Assembly (NCBI RefSeq): GCF_018070565.1
Contig: NZ_JAGPXL010000033.1
Span: forward strand, 16,585 to 80,584
Direction: 5' to 3'
From: Streptomyces sp. B93
GTDB lineage: Bacteria; Actinomycetota; Actinomycetes; Streptomycetales; Streptomycetaceae
Length of the DNA: 64,000 nucleotides
This document shows, one piece after another, positions 43,010-50,630 of the stretch. The notes under the pieces are model-generated. The model searched no databases and was not told where the DNA came from. It saw nothing but the letters and a program-made list of their open reading frames with translations. A program made the position numbers and the translations under genes. Every line of letters begins with the position of its first letter. Position 1 is the stretch's first letter.

Positions 43010-43893
43010 AGTTCCTCCCCTTGCCGGCGCAGCAGCCGCAGGTACACCAGCGTCACCGCCAGCAGGATCAGCAGCATCACCACGCCGATCGCCGAACCCA
43101 GGCTGTACTGCGAGGACGCGAAGGCCTTCTGGTACGCATAGACGTTCAGGACGAGGTTCTGGCCCGCGATGCCGCCGCCGCCCGTCATCACGTAGATCTG
43201 GGTGAAGACCTTGAAGTCCCAGATCACCGACTGGATGGTGACGATCACCAGGATCGGGCGGAGCATCGGCGCCAGCACCGACCGCCAGATCCGCCACTGC
43301 GAGGCCCCGTCGAGCGCGGCGGCCTCCAGCACCTCGGCCGGGACGGCACGGATACCGGCGTAGACGGTGACCATCACGAACGGGAAGGAGCACCAGACGA
43401 CTTCGAGCAGGACGAGGAAGAAGGCGCTGAGGCGGCCGTACGTCCAGGAGTGGTCGCCGAGCCCGAGCACCCGGTTGACGGGCCCGAAGTCCGGGTCGAA
43501 CAGGAACAGCCACACCGTCGAGCCGGTGATCGCCGGGGTCGCCCAGGCCCCCAGCGCGGCCAGCATCAGCGCCAGCCGGGGCAGCGCGCGCACCCGGGTG
43601 AGCAGTACGGCGAGCAGGCAGCCCACCGCCAGGGTGGACACAACGCAGGCCGCCGCGAAGAGCACGGTGGCCAGCAGCACCTGCCAGAACTGCTCGTCGC
43701 CGAGGAGTTCGGCGTAGTTGCCGAACCCCCGGAAGCTGGTCGGTTCGCCGCCGCTGACCTGGGCCTGGGTGTATTCCAGGAACGAGATCAGGCCGAGCTG
43801 GTAGACGGGGTAGACCAGCAGCCCGGCGACGACGACGAGGGCGGGTGCGAGGTAGAGCCAGGGGGTCCTCGTACGGTGCTGGGGCAGGGTCAC
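43006..43893 (-). CDS. Carbohydrate ABC transporter permease (MalF family)
   Basis: 295 residues from GTG 43893 (VTLPQHRTRTPWLYLAPALV). Six helices, with EAA loop PAEVLEAAALDGASQWRIWRSVLAPMLRPILV. First helix YLAPALVVVAGLLVYPVYQLG as in sugar permeases. Four bases separate it from the binding-protein gene. Confidence 0.93.
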   Translation of the reverse strand: MTLPQHRTRTPWLYLAPALVVVAGLLVYPVYQLGLISFLEYTQAQVSGGEPTSFRGFGNYAELLGDEQFWQVLLATVLFAAACVVSTLAVGCLLAVLLTRVRALPRLALMLAALGAWATPAITGSTVWLFLFDPDFGPVNRVLGLGDHSWTYGRLSAFFLVLLEVVWCSFPFVMVTVYAGIRAVPAEVLEAAALDGASQWRIWRSVLAPMLRPILVIVTIQSVIWDFKVFTQIYVMTGGGGIAGQNLVLNVYAYQKAFASSQYSLGSAIGVVMLLILLAVTLVYLRLLRRQGEEL

Positions 43894-43897
43894 CGGA

Positions 43898-45196
43898 TCA
43901 GCCCACGGAGCCGAACGCGTCGTTCATCTTCTTCGCCGCGTCCCTGGAGGCGGTCGCCACGTCCTTCTTGCCGCTGACGATCTCCTGGAACATGGTCGGC
44001 AGCACCAGCGAGGCGTCTATCTGTGCCCAGGCGGGCGAGGCGGGCACGAACTCGGTCCCGGCGGCCAGTGTCTCCACGAAGGGCTCGACGAACGGGTCGT
44101 TCGCCGCGGCCTCCTGCCGTACGTCGGTGAAGGTCGGCAGGAACCCCATCTCCTGGAACAGCTGCCCCTGTGTCTCCTTGGCCGCCAGACGCTTCATCAG
44201 GTCGACGGCGAGGGTGCGGTGCGAGGTGCTCTTGAGGACGCCGAGGTTGTTGCCGCCCGCGAAGGCCGGGGCGATCGACCCGGGCTCGACCCCCGGCAGC
44301 GGGACGACGGCGTACTTGCCCCTGACCTCGCCCGCCTCCACGGCCTGGTGGCTGAAGTCGCCGCCGATCGCCATGCCCGCCTTGCCGGAGGCGAAGGCGG
44401 TGACGGTGTCGTTGCCGCCCATGCCCGCGCACTTGGCGGCCGGGCAGTTGTCGTCGCCGAAGAGGGAGGTGTAGGCCTTGATGCCCTTCTGGGCGGCGGC
44501 GCTGTCGATGGCGGAGGCGTACGAGCCGCCCTTGCCGGTGGCGAGTTCGCCGCCGTTGGCCCAGATGAAGGGCATGGCGCCGTAGGTGTAGGCGCCGCCG
44601 ACCGCGAGACCGTACAGGTCGGGCTTCTGGGCCCGGATCTCCTTGGCCGTCGAGATCAGCTCGGCCTGGGACGTGGGCGGTTTCAGGCCGAGTTCGTCGA
44701 AGACGTCGGTGCGGTAGTAGAGGGCGCGTACGCCGACGAAGTACGGGACGCCGTAGACCTTGCCGTCGACGGTGACGGACTGCTTGGCGGTGGGGTCGGT
44801 GTCCCTGGCCTGGTCCCAGGCGGCGAACTCGTCGGTGACGTCGGCGAGTCCGCCGTCCTTCACATAGCCGGCGGTGTCGGTGTTGCCGTACTCGATGAGG
44901 TCGGGAGCGCTCTTCGGGTCGTTGAAGGCGGCCTTGATGCGCTGGGCGCGGGTCTCGACGGGGATGTACTCGACGCTGACCTCGGTGCCGTCGTGGGCCT
45001 TCTCGAAGTCGGCGAGGACGGCGTCGACGACCTCTTCCTTGGGCTTGTTGTTGACCTCCTGGAAGAGCCAGACGCGCAGGGTTCCGGTCTTCTCGTCCTT
45101 GTCGGAGGCCGAGTTGCCGGAGGTGCCCGGGGCGCAGGCGGCGGCGAGCAGGACGGCGGGGGTGAGGAGGGCGGCGAGTCGGACGGACAGCTTCAT
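43898..45196 (-). CDS. Sugar-binding lipoprotein of ABC transporter
   Basis: 432 residues from ATG 45196 with GGAGGAG six bases upstream. Lipobox LAAAC at about residues 17-21. Extracellular solute-binding family 1 (MalE type): GTLRVWLFQEVNNKPKEEVVDAVLADFEKAHDGTEV, APDLIEYGNTDTAGYVKDG, FIWANGGELATG. Operon neighbours (two permeases, GH20 enzyme) and a DasR-like box upstream point to GlcNAc-containing oligosaccharides as the ligand. In the promoter there is also a pair of TGCAAC/GTTGCA palindromes typical of LacI-family operators. Confidence 0.93.
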   Translation of the reverse strand: MKLSVRLAALLTPAVLLAAACAPGTSGNSASDKDEKTGTLRVWLFQEVNNKPKEEVVDAVLADFEKAHDGTEVSVEYIPVETRAQRIKAAFNDPKSAPDLIEYGNTDTAGYVKDGGLADVTDEFAAWDQARDTDPTAKQSVTVDGKVYGVPYFVGVRALYYRTDVFDELGLKPPTSQAELISTAKEIRAQKPDLYGLAVGGAYTYGAMPFIWANGGELATGKGGSYASAIDSAAAQKGIKAYTSLFGDDNCPAAKCAGMGGNDTVTAFASGKAGMAIGGDFSHQAVEAGEVRGKYAVVPLPGVEPGSIAPAFAGGNNLGVLKSTSHRTLAVDLMKRLAAKETQGQLFQEMGFLPTFTDVRQEAAANDPFVEPFVETLAAGTEFVPASPAWAQIDASLVLPTMFQEIVSGKKDVATASRDAAKKMNDAFGSVG

Positions 45197-45221
45197 GGAG
45201 TGCTCCTCCGAGGGAGTGCGC

Positions 45222-45248
45222 TGCAACAGCTCGTTGCAACATATGCAA
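45222..45248. promoter_or_regulatory. Overlapping TGCAA palindromes, LacI-type operator candidate
   Basis: TGCAAC (45222-45227) and GTTGCA (45233-45238) form one inverted repeat; TTGCA (45234-45238) and TGCAA (45244-45248) form a second. They lie 26-52 bases upstream of the binding-protein start. LacI-family sugar repressors of Streptomyces recognise TTGCA-type arms. No such gene is in the neighbourhood. Confidence 0.55.
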
Positions 45249-45306
45249 TGCCGGTTTCGCTGTGCACAACACCCCGGAGGCTATGGAGTTGATGAACACG
45301 CCCACA

Positions 45307-45322
45307 AGAGGTCTCAACCACT
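45307..45322 (+). promoter_or_regulatory. DasR-type box (dre-like) upstream of the sugar ABC operon
   Basis: AGAGGTCTCAACCACT fits the dre pattern (A-x-x-GGTCT-x-x-ACCACT) with a central mismatch. Located about 110 bases upstream of the operon start, and about 43 kb away from the nag dre sites, it ties the ABC/GH20 operon to the same regulator. Confidence 0.65.
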
Positions 45323-45382
45323 CTGTGACCGGCCGACGCACTCCGTGCAACGCCACAAGCCGCGTACGCCCGCAAAACACGC

Positions 45383-45425
45383 ACAGGCCCCCGGGGAGCG
45401 CGTCCCACGCGCCCCGGGGGCCTGT
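45383..45425 (-). terminator. Terminator after DUF3039 gene
   Basis: Perfect 14-bp arms ACAGGCCCCCGGGG (45383-45396) / CCCCGGGGGCCTGT (45412-45425), extended by three more pairs after a mismatch. On the minus strand it is followed by GCGTGTTTTGCG. Confidence 0.9.
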
Positions 45426-45457
45426 AGCCGAGTCAGCCGGTCAGGCCGGGCGGCCGC

Positions 45458-45742
45458 CTACTTCTTGTCGCCGCCCTTGCCCTCGTCGCCACCGGCGCCC
45501 ATGGATTCGTAGATCTCCTTGCACATCGGGCACACGGGGTACTTCTTCGGGTCACGGCCCGGCACCCAGACCTTGCCGCACAGCGCCACGACGGGAGTGC
45601 CGTCGAGGGCGCTCGCCATGATCTTGTCCTTCTGGACGTAGTGGGCGAAGCGCTCATGGTCGCCGTCGCCGTGAGAGGTCTGCGGCGTCGGTTCGACGAG
45701 GGTCCCCGTACCAGTCCCGCGCTCGGGCTCAAGAGTGCTCAT
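45458..45742 (-). CDS. DUF3039 domain-containing protein
   Basis: 94 residues. The DUF3039 core is HERFAHYVQKDKIMASALDGTPVVALCGKVWVPGRDPKKYPVCPMCKEIYESM. Cysteines in ALCGKVW and PVCPMCKEI form a possible zinc site; family function unknown. The C-terminal Lys/Gly tail (EGKGGDKK) and N-terminal Thr/Gly region are probably disordered. Its terminator lies at 45383-45425, and the YqgE gene is 30 bases upstream in the same direction. Confidence 0.9.
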   Translation of the reverse strand: MSTLEPERGTGTGTLVEPTPQTSHGDGDHERFAHYVQKDKIMASALDGTPVVALCGKVWVPGRDPKKYPVCPMCKEIYESMGAGGDEGKGGDKK

Positions 45743-45772
45743 AAAAACCTAGGGTACTGAAGCTCACCCGGT

Positions 45773-46354
45773 TCAGTTGAGCGACGGGTCGTCCGGATAC
45801 GTGGCCACCATCGCCAGCTCGTTGCGCTGGCGGCGCAGCACCTCCCGCCACAGCCGCTCCGGCCACGGCGACGACACGTCGCCGGGCTCGGACTCCACCA
45901 CGTACCAGGCGCCGTCCACCAGCTCGTCCTCCAGCTGGCCCGGCCCCCACCCCGCGTAACCGGCGAAGATCCGCAGACTGCCCACCGCCGACGCGAGCAG
46001 CTCGGGCGGCGCCTCCAGGTCGACCAGACCGATCGCGCCGTGCACCCGCCGCCAGCCCAGCGGCGCCCGCTCCCCGGACGCCTCGCCCGGGATCACGGCG
46101 ACCCCGAGCGCCGAGTCCAGGGAGACCGGGCCGCCCTGGAAGACCACCCCGGGCTCCCCCGCGAGATCCGCCCAGCCCTCCAGGATGTCGCCCACCCCCA
46201 CCGGCGTCGGACGGTTGAGGACGACGCCCAGCGAGCCCTCCTCGTCGTGGTCGAGGAGCAGCACCACCGCGCGGTCGAAGTTCGGGTCCGCCAGGGCGGG
46301 CGTGGCCACGAGCAGCCGCCCTGTGAGCGAGGACACCTCGGTCATGCCAGACAT
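45773..46354 (-). CDS. YqgE/AlgH family protein
   Basis: 193 residues from ATG 46354 (MSGMTEVSSLTGRLLVATPA); a start at 46345 is equally possible. YqgE/AlgH marks: SLTGRLLVATPALADPNFDRAVVLLLDHDEEGSLGVVLNRP, FQGGPVSLDSALG, RIFAGYAGWGPGQLEDEL and ERLWREVLRRQ. Small conserved protein of unknown biochemical function. Divergent from murA across 258 bases that contain the murA promoter. Confidence 0.92.
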   Translation of the reverse strand: MSGMTEVSSLTGRLLVATPALADPNFDRAVVLLLDHDEEGSLGVVLNRPTPVGVGDILEGWADLAGEPGVVFQGGPVSLDSALGVAVIPGEASGERAPLGWRRVHGAIGLVDLEAPPELLASAVGSLRIFAGYAGWGPGQLEDELVDGAWYVVESEPGDVSSPWPERLWREVLRRQRNELAMVATYPDDPSLN

Positions 46355-46612
46355 GATCCCGCATCTTCCCCGGGTGTGGGGAACCAATCGGGCATCCCCG
46401 GTGAGCGCAGCTCAGGGCGCACGGATGCGTCCCACGCGCACGGCCGCCGCGGTGACCGCACGTACCCGGGCGGGAGCGTTTCGTGTCCGGCCGTGACTTG
46501 TGACGAAGCTATGACGTGGCTGGGGCGTACTCAGGCTTACGGGAGGGGGGTCGGCGGCGATTACTCTGTCTCTCCGGCCCATGCACCACCCACTCCACGG
46601 AACGCGAGATCC

Positions 46613-47959
46613 ATGACCGTCAACGGCGCTGATGACGTACTCCTTGTCCACGGCGGGACCCCGCTGGAGGGCGAGATCCGGGTCCGCGGTGCGAAGAACC
46701 TCGTGCCGAAGGCCATGGTCGCCGCCCTGCTGGGCGGTGCGCCGAGCCGGCTGCGCAACGTTCCGGACATCCGGGACGTGCGAGTCGTACGCGGGCTGCT
46801 CCAGCTGCACGGGGTGACGGTCCGCCCGGGCGAGGAGCCGGGCGAGCTGGTGCTCGACCCGACGCACGTGGAGAGCGCGAACGTCGCTGACATCGATGCC
46901 CACGCGGGGTCCTCGCGCATCCCGATCCTGTTCTGCGGGCCGCTGCTGCACCGGCTCGGCCACGCCTTCATCCCCGGCCTCGGCGGCTGCGACATCGGCG
47001 GGCGGCCCATCGACTTCCACTTCGACGTGCTGCGGCAGTTCGGCGCGAGCATCGAGAAGCGGGCCGACGGGCAGTACCTGGAGGCGCCGAAGGGGCTGCG
47101 CGGCACCAAGATCCGGCTGCCGTACCCGTCCGTCGGCGCGACCGAGCAGGTACTGCTGACGGCGGTGCTCGCCGAGGGCGTCACGGAACTCTCGAACGCA
47201 GCCGTGGAGCCGGAGATCGAGGACCTGATCTGCGTCCTGCAGAAAATGGGCGCCATCATCGCGATGGACACCGACCGCACCATCCGCATCACCGGTGTGG
47301 ACAAGCTCGGCGGCTACACCCACCGCGCCCTCTCGGACCGTCTGGAGGCCGCGTCCTGGGCGTCCGCGGCGCTCGCGACCGAGGGCAACATCTACGTCCG
47401 GGGCGCGCAGCAGCGGTCCATGATGACGTTCCTCAACACCTACCGGAAGGTCGGCGGCGCCTTCGAGATCGACGACGAGGGCATCCGCTTCTGGCACCCC
47501 GGCGGCCAGTTGAAGTCCATCGCGCTGGAGACGGACGTCCATCCCGGCTTCCAGACGGACTGGCAGCAGCCGCTGGTCGTGGCCCTCACCCAGGCCACCG
47601 GCCTGTCGATCATCCACGAGACGGTGTACGAGTCCCGGCTGGGCTTCACCTCCGCCCTCAACCAGATGGGCGCCCACATCCAGCTCTACCGCGAGTGCCT
47701 CGGCGGCTCCGACTGCCGCTTCGGCCAGCGCAACTTCCTGCACTCCGCCGTCGTCTCCGGCCCCACCCGCCTCCAGGGCGCCGACCTCGTCATCCCCGAC
47801 CTCCGCGGCGGCTTCTCCTACCTCATCGCCGCCCTCGCCGCCCAGGGCACGTCCCGCGTCCACGGCATCGACCTGATCAACCGGGGCTACGAGAACTTCA
47901 TGGAGAAGCTGGAGAAGCTGGGCGCCAAGGTGGAACTGCCCGGCAAGGTACTGGGCTGA
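46613..47959 (+). CDS. murA: UDP-N-acetylglucosamine 1-carboxyvinyltransferase
   Basis: 448 residues from ATG 46613 (MTVNGADDVLLVHGGTPLEG). First committed step of peptidoglycan precursor synthesis: enolpyruvate transfer from PEP to UDP-GlcNAc. Fold marks: IRVRGAKNLVPKAMVAALL, GGCDIGGRPIDFHFDVLRQFG (the catalytic loop; the cysteine is Cys126, so fosfomycin-sensitive type), PSVGATEQVLL, LSDRLEAASWASAALATEG, TDWQQPLVVALTQATG, DLRGGFSYLIAALAAQG. The last 20 codons are repeated downstream as part of a 140-base tandem duplication. Confidence 0.96.
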   Translation: MTVNGADDVLLVHGGTPLEGEIRVRGAKNLVPKAMVAALLGGAPSRLRNVPDIRDVRVVRGLLQLHGVTVRPGEEPGELVLDPTHVESANVADIDAHAGSSRIPILFCGPLLHRLGHAFIPGLGGCDIGGRPIDFHFDVLRQFGASIEKRADGQYLEAPKGLRGTKIRLPYPSVGATEQVLLTAVLAEGVTELSNAAVEPEIEDLICVLQKMGAIIAMDTDRTIRITGVDKLGGYTHRALSDRLEAASWASAALATEGNIYVRGAQQRSMMTFLNTYRKVGGAFEIDDEGIRFWHPGGQLKSIALETDVHPGFQTDWQQPLVVALTQATGLSIIHETVYESRLGFTSALNQMGAHIQLYRECLGGSDCRFGQRNFLHSAVVSGPTRLQGADLVIPDLRGGFSYLIAALAAQGTSRVHGIDLINRGYENFMEKLEKLGAKVELPGKVLG

Positions 47960-48039
47960 CCGACCCCGCCCTCACCCCCGGCCCGGGCCGACACCGCCCC
48001 GGCTGGGGGTCCGGGGGTCGTCCCCCGGGAAAGCACAGC
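47900..48039 (+). repeat. Unit 1 of a 140-base tandem duplication (murA 3' end plus terminator)
   Basis: Covers the last 20 murA codons with stop (to 47959) and a hairpin with arms CCGGGGG/CCCCCGG (48011-48028 region). The next 139 bases repeat it; the first 112 bases are identical. Confidence 0.97.
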
Positions 48040-48099
48040 ATGGAGAAGCTGGAGAAGCTGGGCGCCAAGGTGGAACTGCCCGGCAAGGTACTGGGCTGA
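48040..48099 (+). pseudogene. Duplicated 3' fragment of murA (19 codons plus stop)
   Basis: ATG to TGA reads MEKLEKLGAKVELPGKVLG, identical to the real murA C-terminus. It has no RBS, promoter or upstream coding sequence; it is a by-product of the tandem duplication. Confidence 0.93.
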
Positions 48100-48178
48100 C
48101 CGACCCCGCCCTCACCCCCGGCCCGGGCCGACACCGCCCCGGCTGGGGGTCCCGGGGTCCTTCCCCGGGAAGCACAGC
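48040..48178 (+). repeat. Unit 2 of the murA 3' tandem duplication
   Basis: Repeats unit 1 exactly for 112 bases. It then differs in the hairpin, which is kept as a perfect 8-bp pair TCCCGGGG / CCCCGGGA (loop TCCTT) despite the changes. One A is missing near the end. Confidence 0.97.
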
Positions 48179-48209
48179 CCGAGTTGCGGTACCGGCGTTC
48201 GCGGGGACC

Positions 48210-48827
48210 ATGAGAGGGGTGACCTTCTCCCCCGGTTTCGAAGGGCGCGCCCGCGGCATCCAGGACCGTCTCCCGCCGGGCCAGTACCCGACGGAGTCGT
48301 TCCCCGTGCTCAGCGCCGGACCGACGCCCCAAGTGGCCACCGACACCTGGTCGTTCACCGTCTCCGACGAGACCGGCCGCAGCCGCTCCTGGTCCTGGGA
48401 CGAGATGCGCGCCCTCCCCCAGGAGGAGCCGACCGTCGACATCCACTGCGTGACCCGGTGGTCGAAGTTCGACACCACCTGGCAGGGCGTCTCCGTCGAC
48501 GTGTTCCTCGACGCCTTCCTCGAAGACGCCGACACCGCGGCCGAGTTCGTGGTGGCGGAGTCGTACGACGGCTACACCACCAACCTCCCCCTGGAGGACG
48601 TCACCGGCGGCAAGGCGTGGCTCGCCCACACCTTCGACGGGTTCGCCCTGTCGGCGGACCACGGCGGACCCGCCCGCCTGGTCATCCCGCACCTGTACTT
48701 CTGGAAATCGGCGAAGTGGGTCAAGGCCCTGCGGCTGACCCTCGACGACGAACCCGGCTTCTGGGAGACCGCGGGCTACCACGACTACGGCGACCCCTGG
48801 CGCGAGCAGCGCTACTGGAGCGACTGA
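48210..48827 (+). CDS. Cytoplasmic sulfite oxidase/YedY-like molybdopterin oxidoreductase
   Basis: 205 residues from ATG 48210; a GTG at 48219 is an alternative. Mo-pterin family of sulfite oxidases and YedY: the Mo-ligating cysteine is in DIHCVTRWSKFDTTWQGV, then GYTTNLPLEDV, DGFALSADHGGPARLVIPHLYFWKSAKWVKAL. Unlike MsrP/YedY there is no Tat signal peptide, so it acts in the cytoplasm. One base overlap with the flavin reductase gene that follows, suggesting the reductase feeds it electrons. Confidence 0.88.
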   Translation: MRGVTFSPGFEGRARGIQDRLPPGQYPTESFPVLSAGPTPQVATDTWSFTVSDETGRSRSWSWDEMRALPQEEPTVDIHCVTRWSKFDTTWQGVSVDVFLDAFLEDADTAAEFVVAESYDGYTTNLPLEDVTGGKAWLAHTFDGFALSADHGGPARLVIPHLYFWKSAKWVKALRLTLDDEPGFWETAGYHDYGDPWREQRYWSD

Positions 48828-49528
48828 TGACCGGCTGGCTCCCCGCCCGCCTCATCGAGCGGACCGACCAGACCCCGACCGGCCGCACCCTGCGCCTGGA
48901 GGTCGCCGAGTGGCCCGGCCACCTCCCCGGCCAGCACGTCGACGTACGGCTCACCGCCCCGGACGGCTACCACGCCGTACGCAGCTACTCCCTGGCGGCA
49001 CCGGCCGACGGCCGCCTCCTCGAACTGGGCGTGCAGTCGACGCCCGGCGGCGAGGTGTCCCCCTATCTCGCCGACGCCCTCCCGCTGGGCGCGCTCGTCG
49101 AGGTGAAGGGCCCGCTGGGCGGCTGGTTCGTGTGGCGGCCCGAGGAGCGGCGCCCGGCGCTGCTGGTCGGCGGCGGCTGCGGTGTCGTACCGCTGATGGC
49201 CATGATCCGGGCGCGGCGGCGGGCGGGCGCGGACGTGCCGTGCGCGCTGGTGTACTCCGCGCGCGGCGAGGAGGACGTCTGGTACCGGGAGGAACTGCGC
49301 TCCGGCGAGGACGGCGTACCGGTCCGTGTCGTCCACACCCGGCACGCCCCGGCCGGCGTCGCCCGCCCCGCGGGACGCGTCACCGCCGACGACCTGGCGG
49401 GCCTGCTGCCGCCGGACGGCACCCGCTGCTACGTCTGCGGCCCGACCGGCTTCGTCGAGCACGTCACCGCCCTGCTGGTGCGGGGCGGCCACCCTCCGAA
49501 CCGGATCCGCGCCGAACGCTTCGGCTGA
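48827..49528 (+). CDS. Ferredoxin-NADP reductase-type FAD/NAD(P) oxidoreductase
   Basis: 233 residues from ATG 48827, the start overlapping the previous stop (TGATG). FAD site: RSYSLAAP; GxGxxP-type NAD site LLVGGGCGVVPLMAMIRAR; C-terminal CYVCGPTGFVEHVTALLV. No 2Fe-2S domain is fused. Together with the YedY-like Mo protein and the following small zinc-ribbon protein it forms a three-gene operon; the electron path would be NAD(P)H to FAD to Mo. Confidence 0.9.
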   Translation: MTGWLPARLIERTDQTPTGRTLRLEVAEWPGHLPGQHVDVRLTAPDGYHAVRSYSLAAPADGRLLELGVQSTPGGEVSPYLADALPLGALVEVKGPLGGWFVWRPEERRPALLVGGGCGVVPLMAMIRARRRAGADVPCALVYSARGEEDVWYREELRSGEDGVPVRVVHTRHAPAGVARPAGRVTADDLAGLLPPDGTRCYVCGPTGFVEHVTALLVRGGHPPNRIRAERFG

Positions 49529-49586
49529 CGCCGGGCCGACACCGAGCGACATCGTGCGACACCGAGCCGACAGCAAGGGGAGACCC

Positions 49587-49877
49587 ATGACCGAGCCGCG
49601 TCCACACCTGTACCTGGACGGCAATGCCCTGGCGGGTCCGCTCGCGGACGTCTTCGCCGTGGACCCGACGACCGCGTGGCGGCGGTGCCCGGCCTGCCAC
49701 CGGCCGTCGATGGTGTCCGAGCTGCGCGTGTACGGCCCCGAACCGGGGCTGACGGCGCGCTGTCCCGGCTGCGCGGAGATCGCCCTGCGGGTGGTGACCC
49801 AGCCCGAGCACCTCTGGCTCCAGCTGGGCGGCCACGGCGGGGCGTTCCGCTTCACCCTGCCCCCGGCGGCGCGGTGA
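49587..49877 (+). CDS. DUF6510 family zinc-ribbon-like small protein
   Basis: 96 residues from ATG 49587, with AAGGGGAG upstream. Two CxxC pairs, CPACHRPSMVSELRVYG and CPGCAEIALRVV, form a probable zinc ribbon. The protein is regularly encoded beside the two redox genes upstream. Function unknown; it might be a metal or cofactor insertion partner. Ends in a strong terminator. Confidence 0.82.
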   Translation: MTEPRPHLYLDGNALAGPLADVFAVDPTTAWRRCPACHRPSMVSELRVYGPEPGLTARCPGCAEIALRVVTQPEHLWLQLGGHGGAFRFTLPPAAR

Positions 49878-49896
49878 CCGGCCCGGGGAGGAACGC

Positions 49897-49936
49897 CGAT
49901 GGGGCGGCCCCCGCCGAAACGGGGGCCGCCCCATCG
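49897..49936. terminator. Strong bidirectional terminator between the redox operon and hupA
   Basis: Perfect 17-bp arms, 49897-49913 and 49920-49936, with loop CCGAAA. Confidence 0.93.
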
Positions 49937-49970
49937 ATGTCGCTCACGGGCCCTCACGGGCCCGGCAGGG

Positions 49971-50252
49971 TCACTTGCCCTTGGCGGCTTCCTTGAGCTT
50001 GGAGCCCGCGGACACCTTCACGCTGTAACCGGCCGGGATCTGGATCGGCTCGCCGGTCTGCGGGTTGCGGGCGGTGCGAGCGGCACGGTGGGTGCGCTCG
50101 AAGGTCAGGAAGCCGGGGATGGTGACCTTCTCGTCGCCCTTGGCGACGACATCGCCGACGACGTCGGCGAACGCGGCCAGCACGGCGTCGGCGTCCTTGC
50201 GGGTCACCTCGGCGCGTTCGGCCAGCGCGGCCACCAGCTCACTGCGGTTCAT
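49971..50252 (-). CDS. hupA: HU-family nucleoid protein
   Basis: 93 residues from ATG 50252 with GGGAGT upstream. HU core: MNRSELVAALAERAEVTRKDADAVLAAFADVVGDVV, KVTIPGFLTFERTHRAARTARNPQTGEPIQIPAG (the DNA-binding arm), ending SVKVSAGSKLKEAAKGK. Short HU without the Lys/Ala-rich tail of HupS; corresponds to HupA, made mainly in vegetative growth. Monocistronic. Confidence 0.97.
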   Translation of the reverse strand: MNRSELVAALAERAEVTRKDADAVLAAFADVVGDVVAKGDEKVTIPGFLTFERTHRAARTARNPQTGEPIQIPAGYSVKVSAGSKLKEAAKGK

Positions 50253-50630
50253 GTTGTTACTCCCGTGTTCTTCTTGCGTTGAGGCGTGCCCCGCGGCGGA
50301 CCCGCATGTCGGGCACAGCGAAGCCGATGCTGCCAGGGTCCTCGGACAGTCCCCGGACCCGGGTCGGTCGTCAGACGCTCGCGCCCAGAGAGGCATCCTG
50401 CCCCTACCTGCGGCGCTAAAGCCAATCCGGCACCCGCAGGAGTCGAGAGAACACCCTTGGGAGTCACACGGAAAGCGTCACGACTGGCCGCCAACCATAG
50501 ATGCAGGTCCACCGCCCCCGGTTCCGCGACGCGCCGGTGCCCGGGGCGACCGTGGCCATCGTCACAGCCTACGACCACCCCGGCGCGGGCGCCCGTCAGC
50601 GGCGCTGTGACCGGGGCCAGGGGGCTTCCG
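50253..50630. other. 378-base intergenic region between hupA and the malic enzyme gene
   Basis: Must contain the hupA promoter. It shows a small inverted repeat GGGTCC/GGACCC near 50337-50363 and no convincing reading frame. I cannot assign -10/-35 elements with confidence. Confidence 0.5.
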
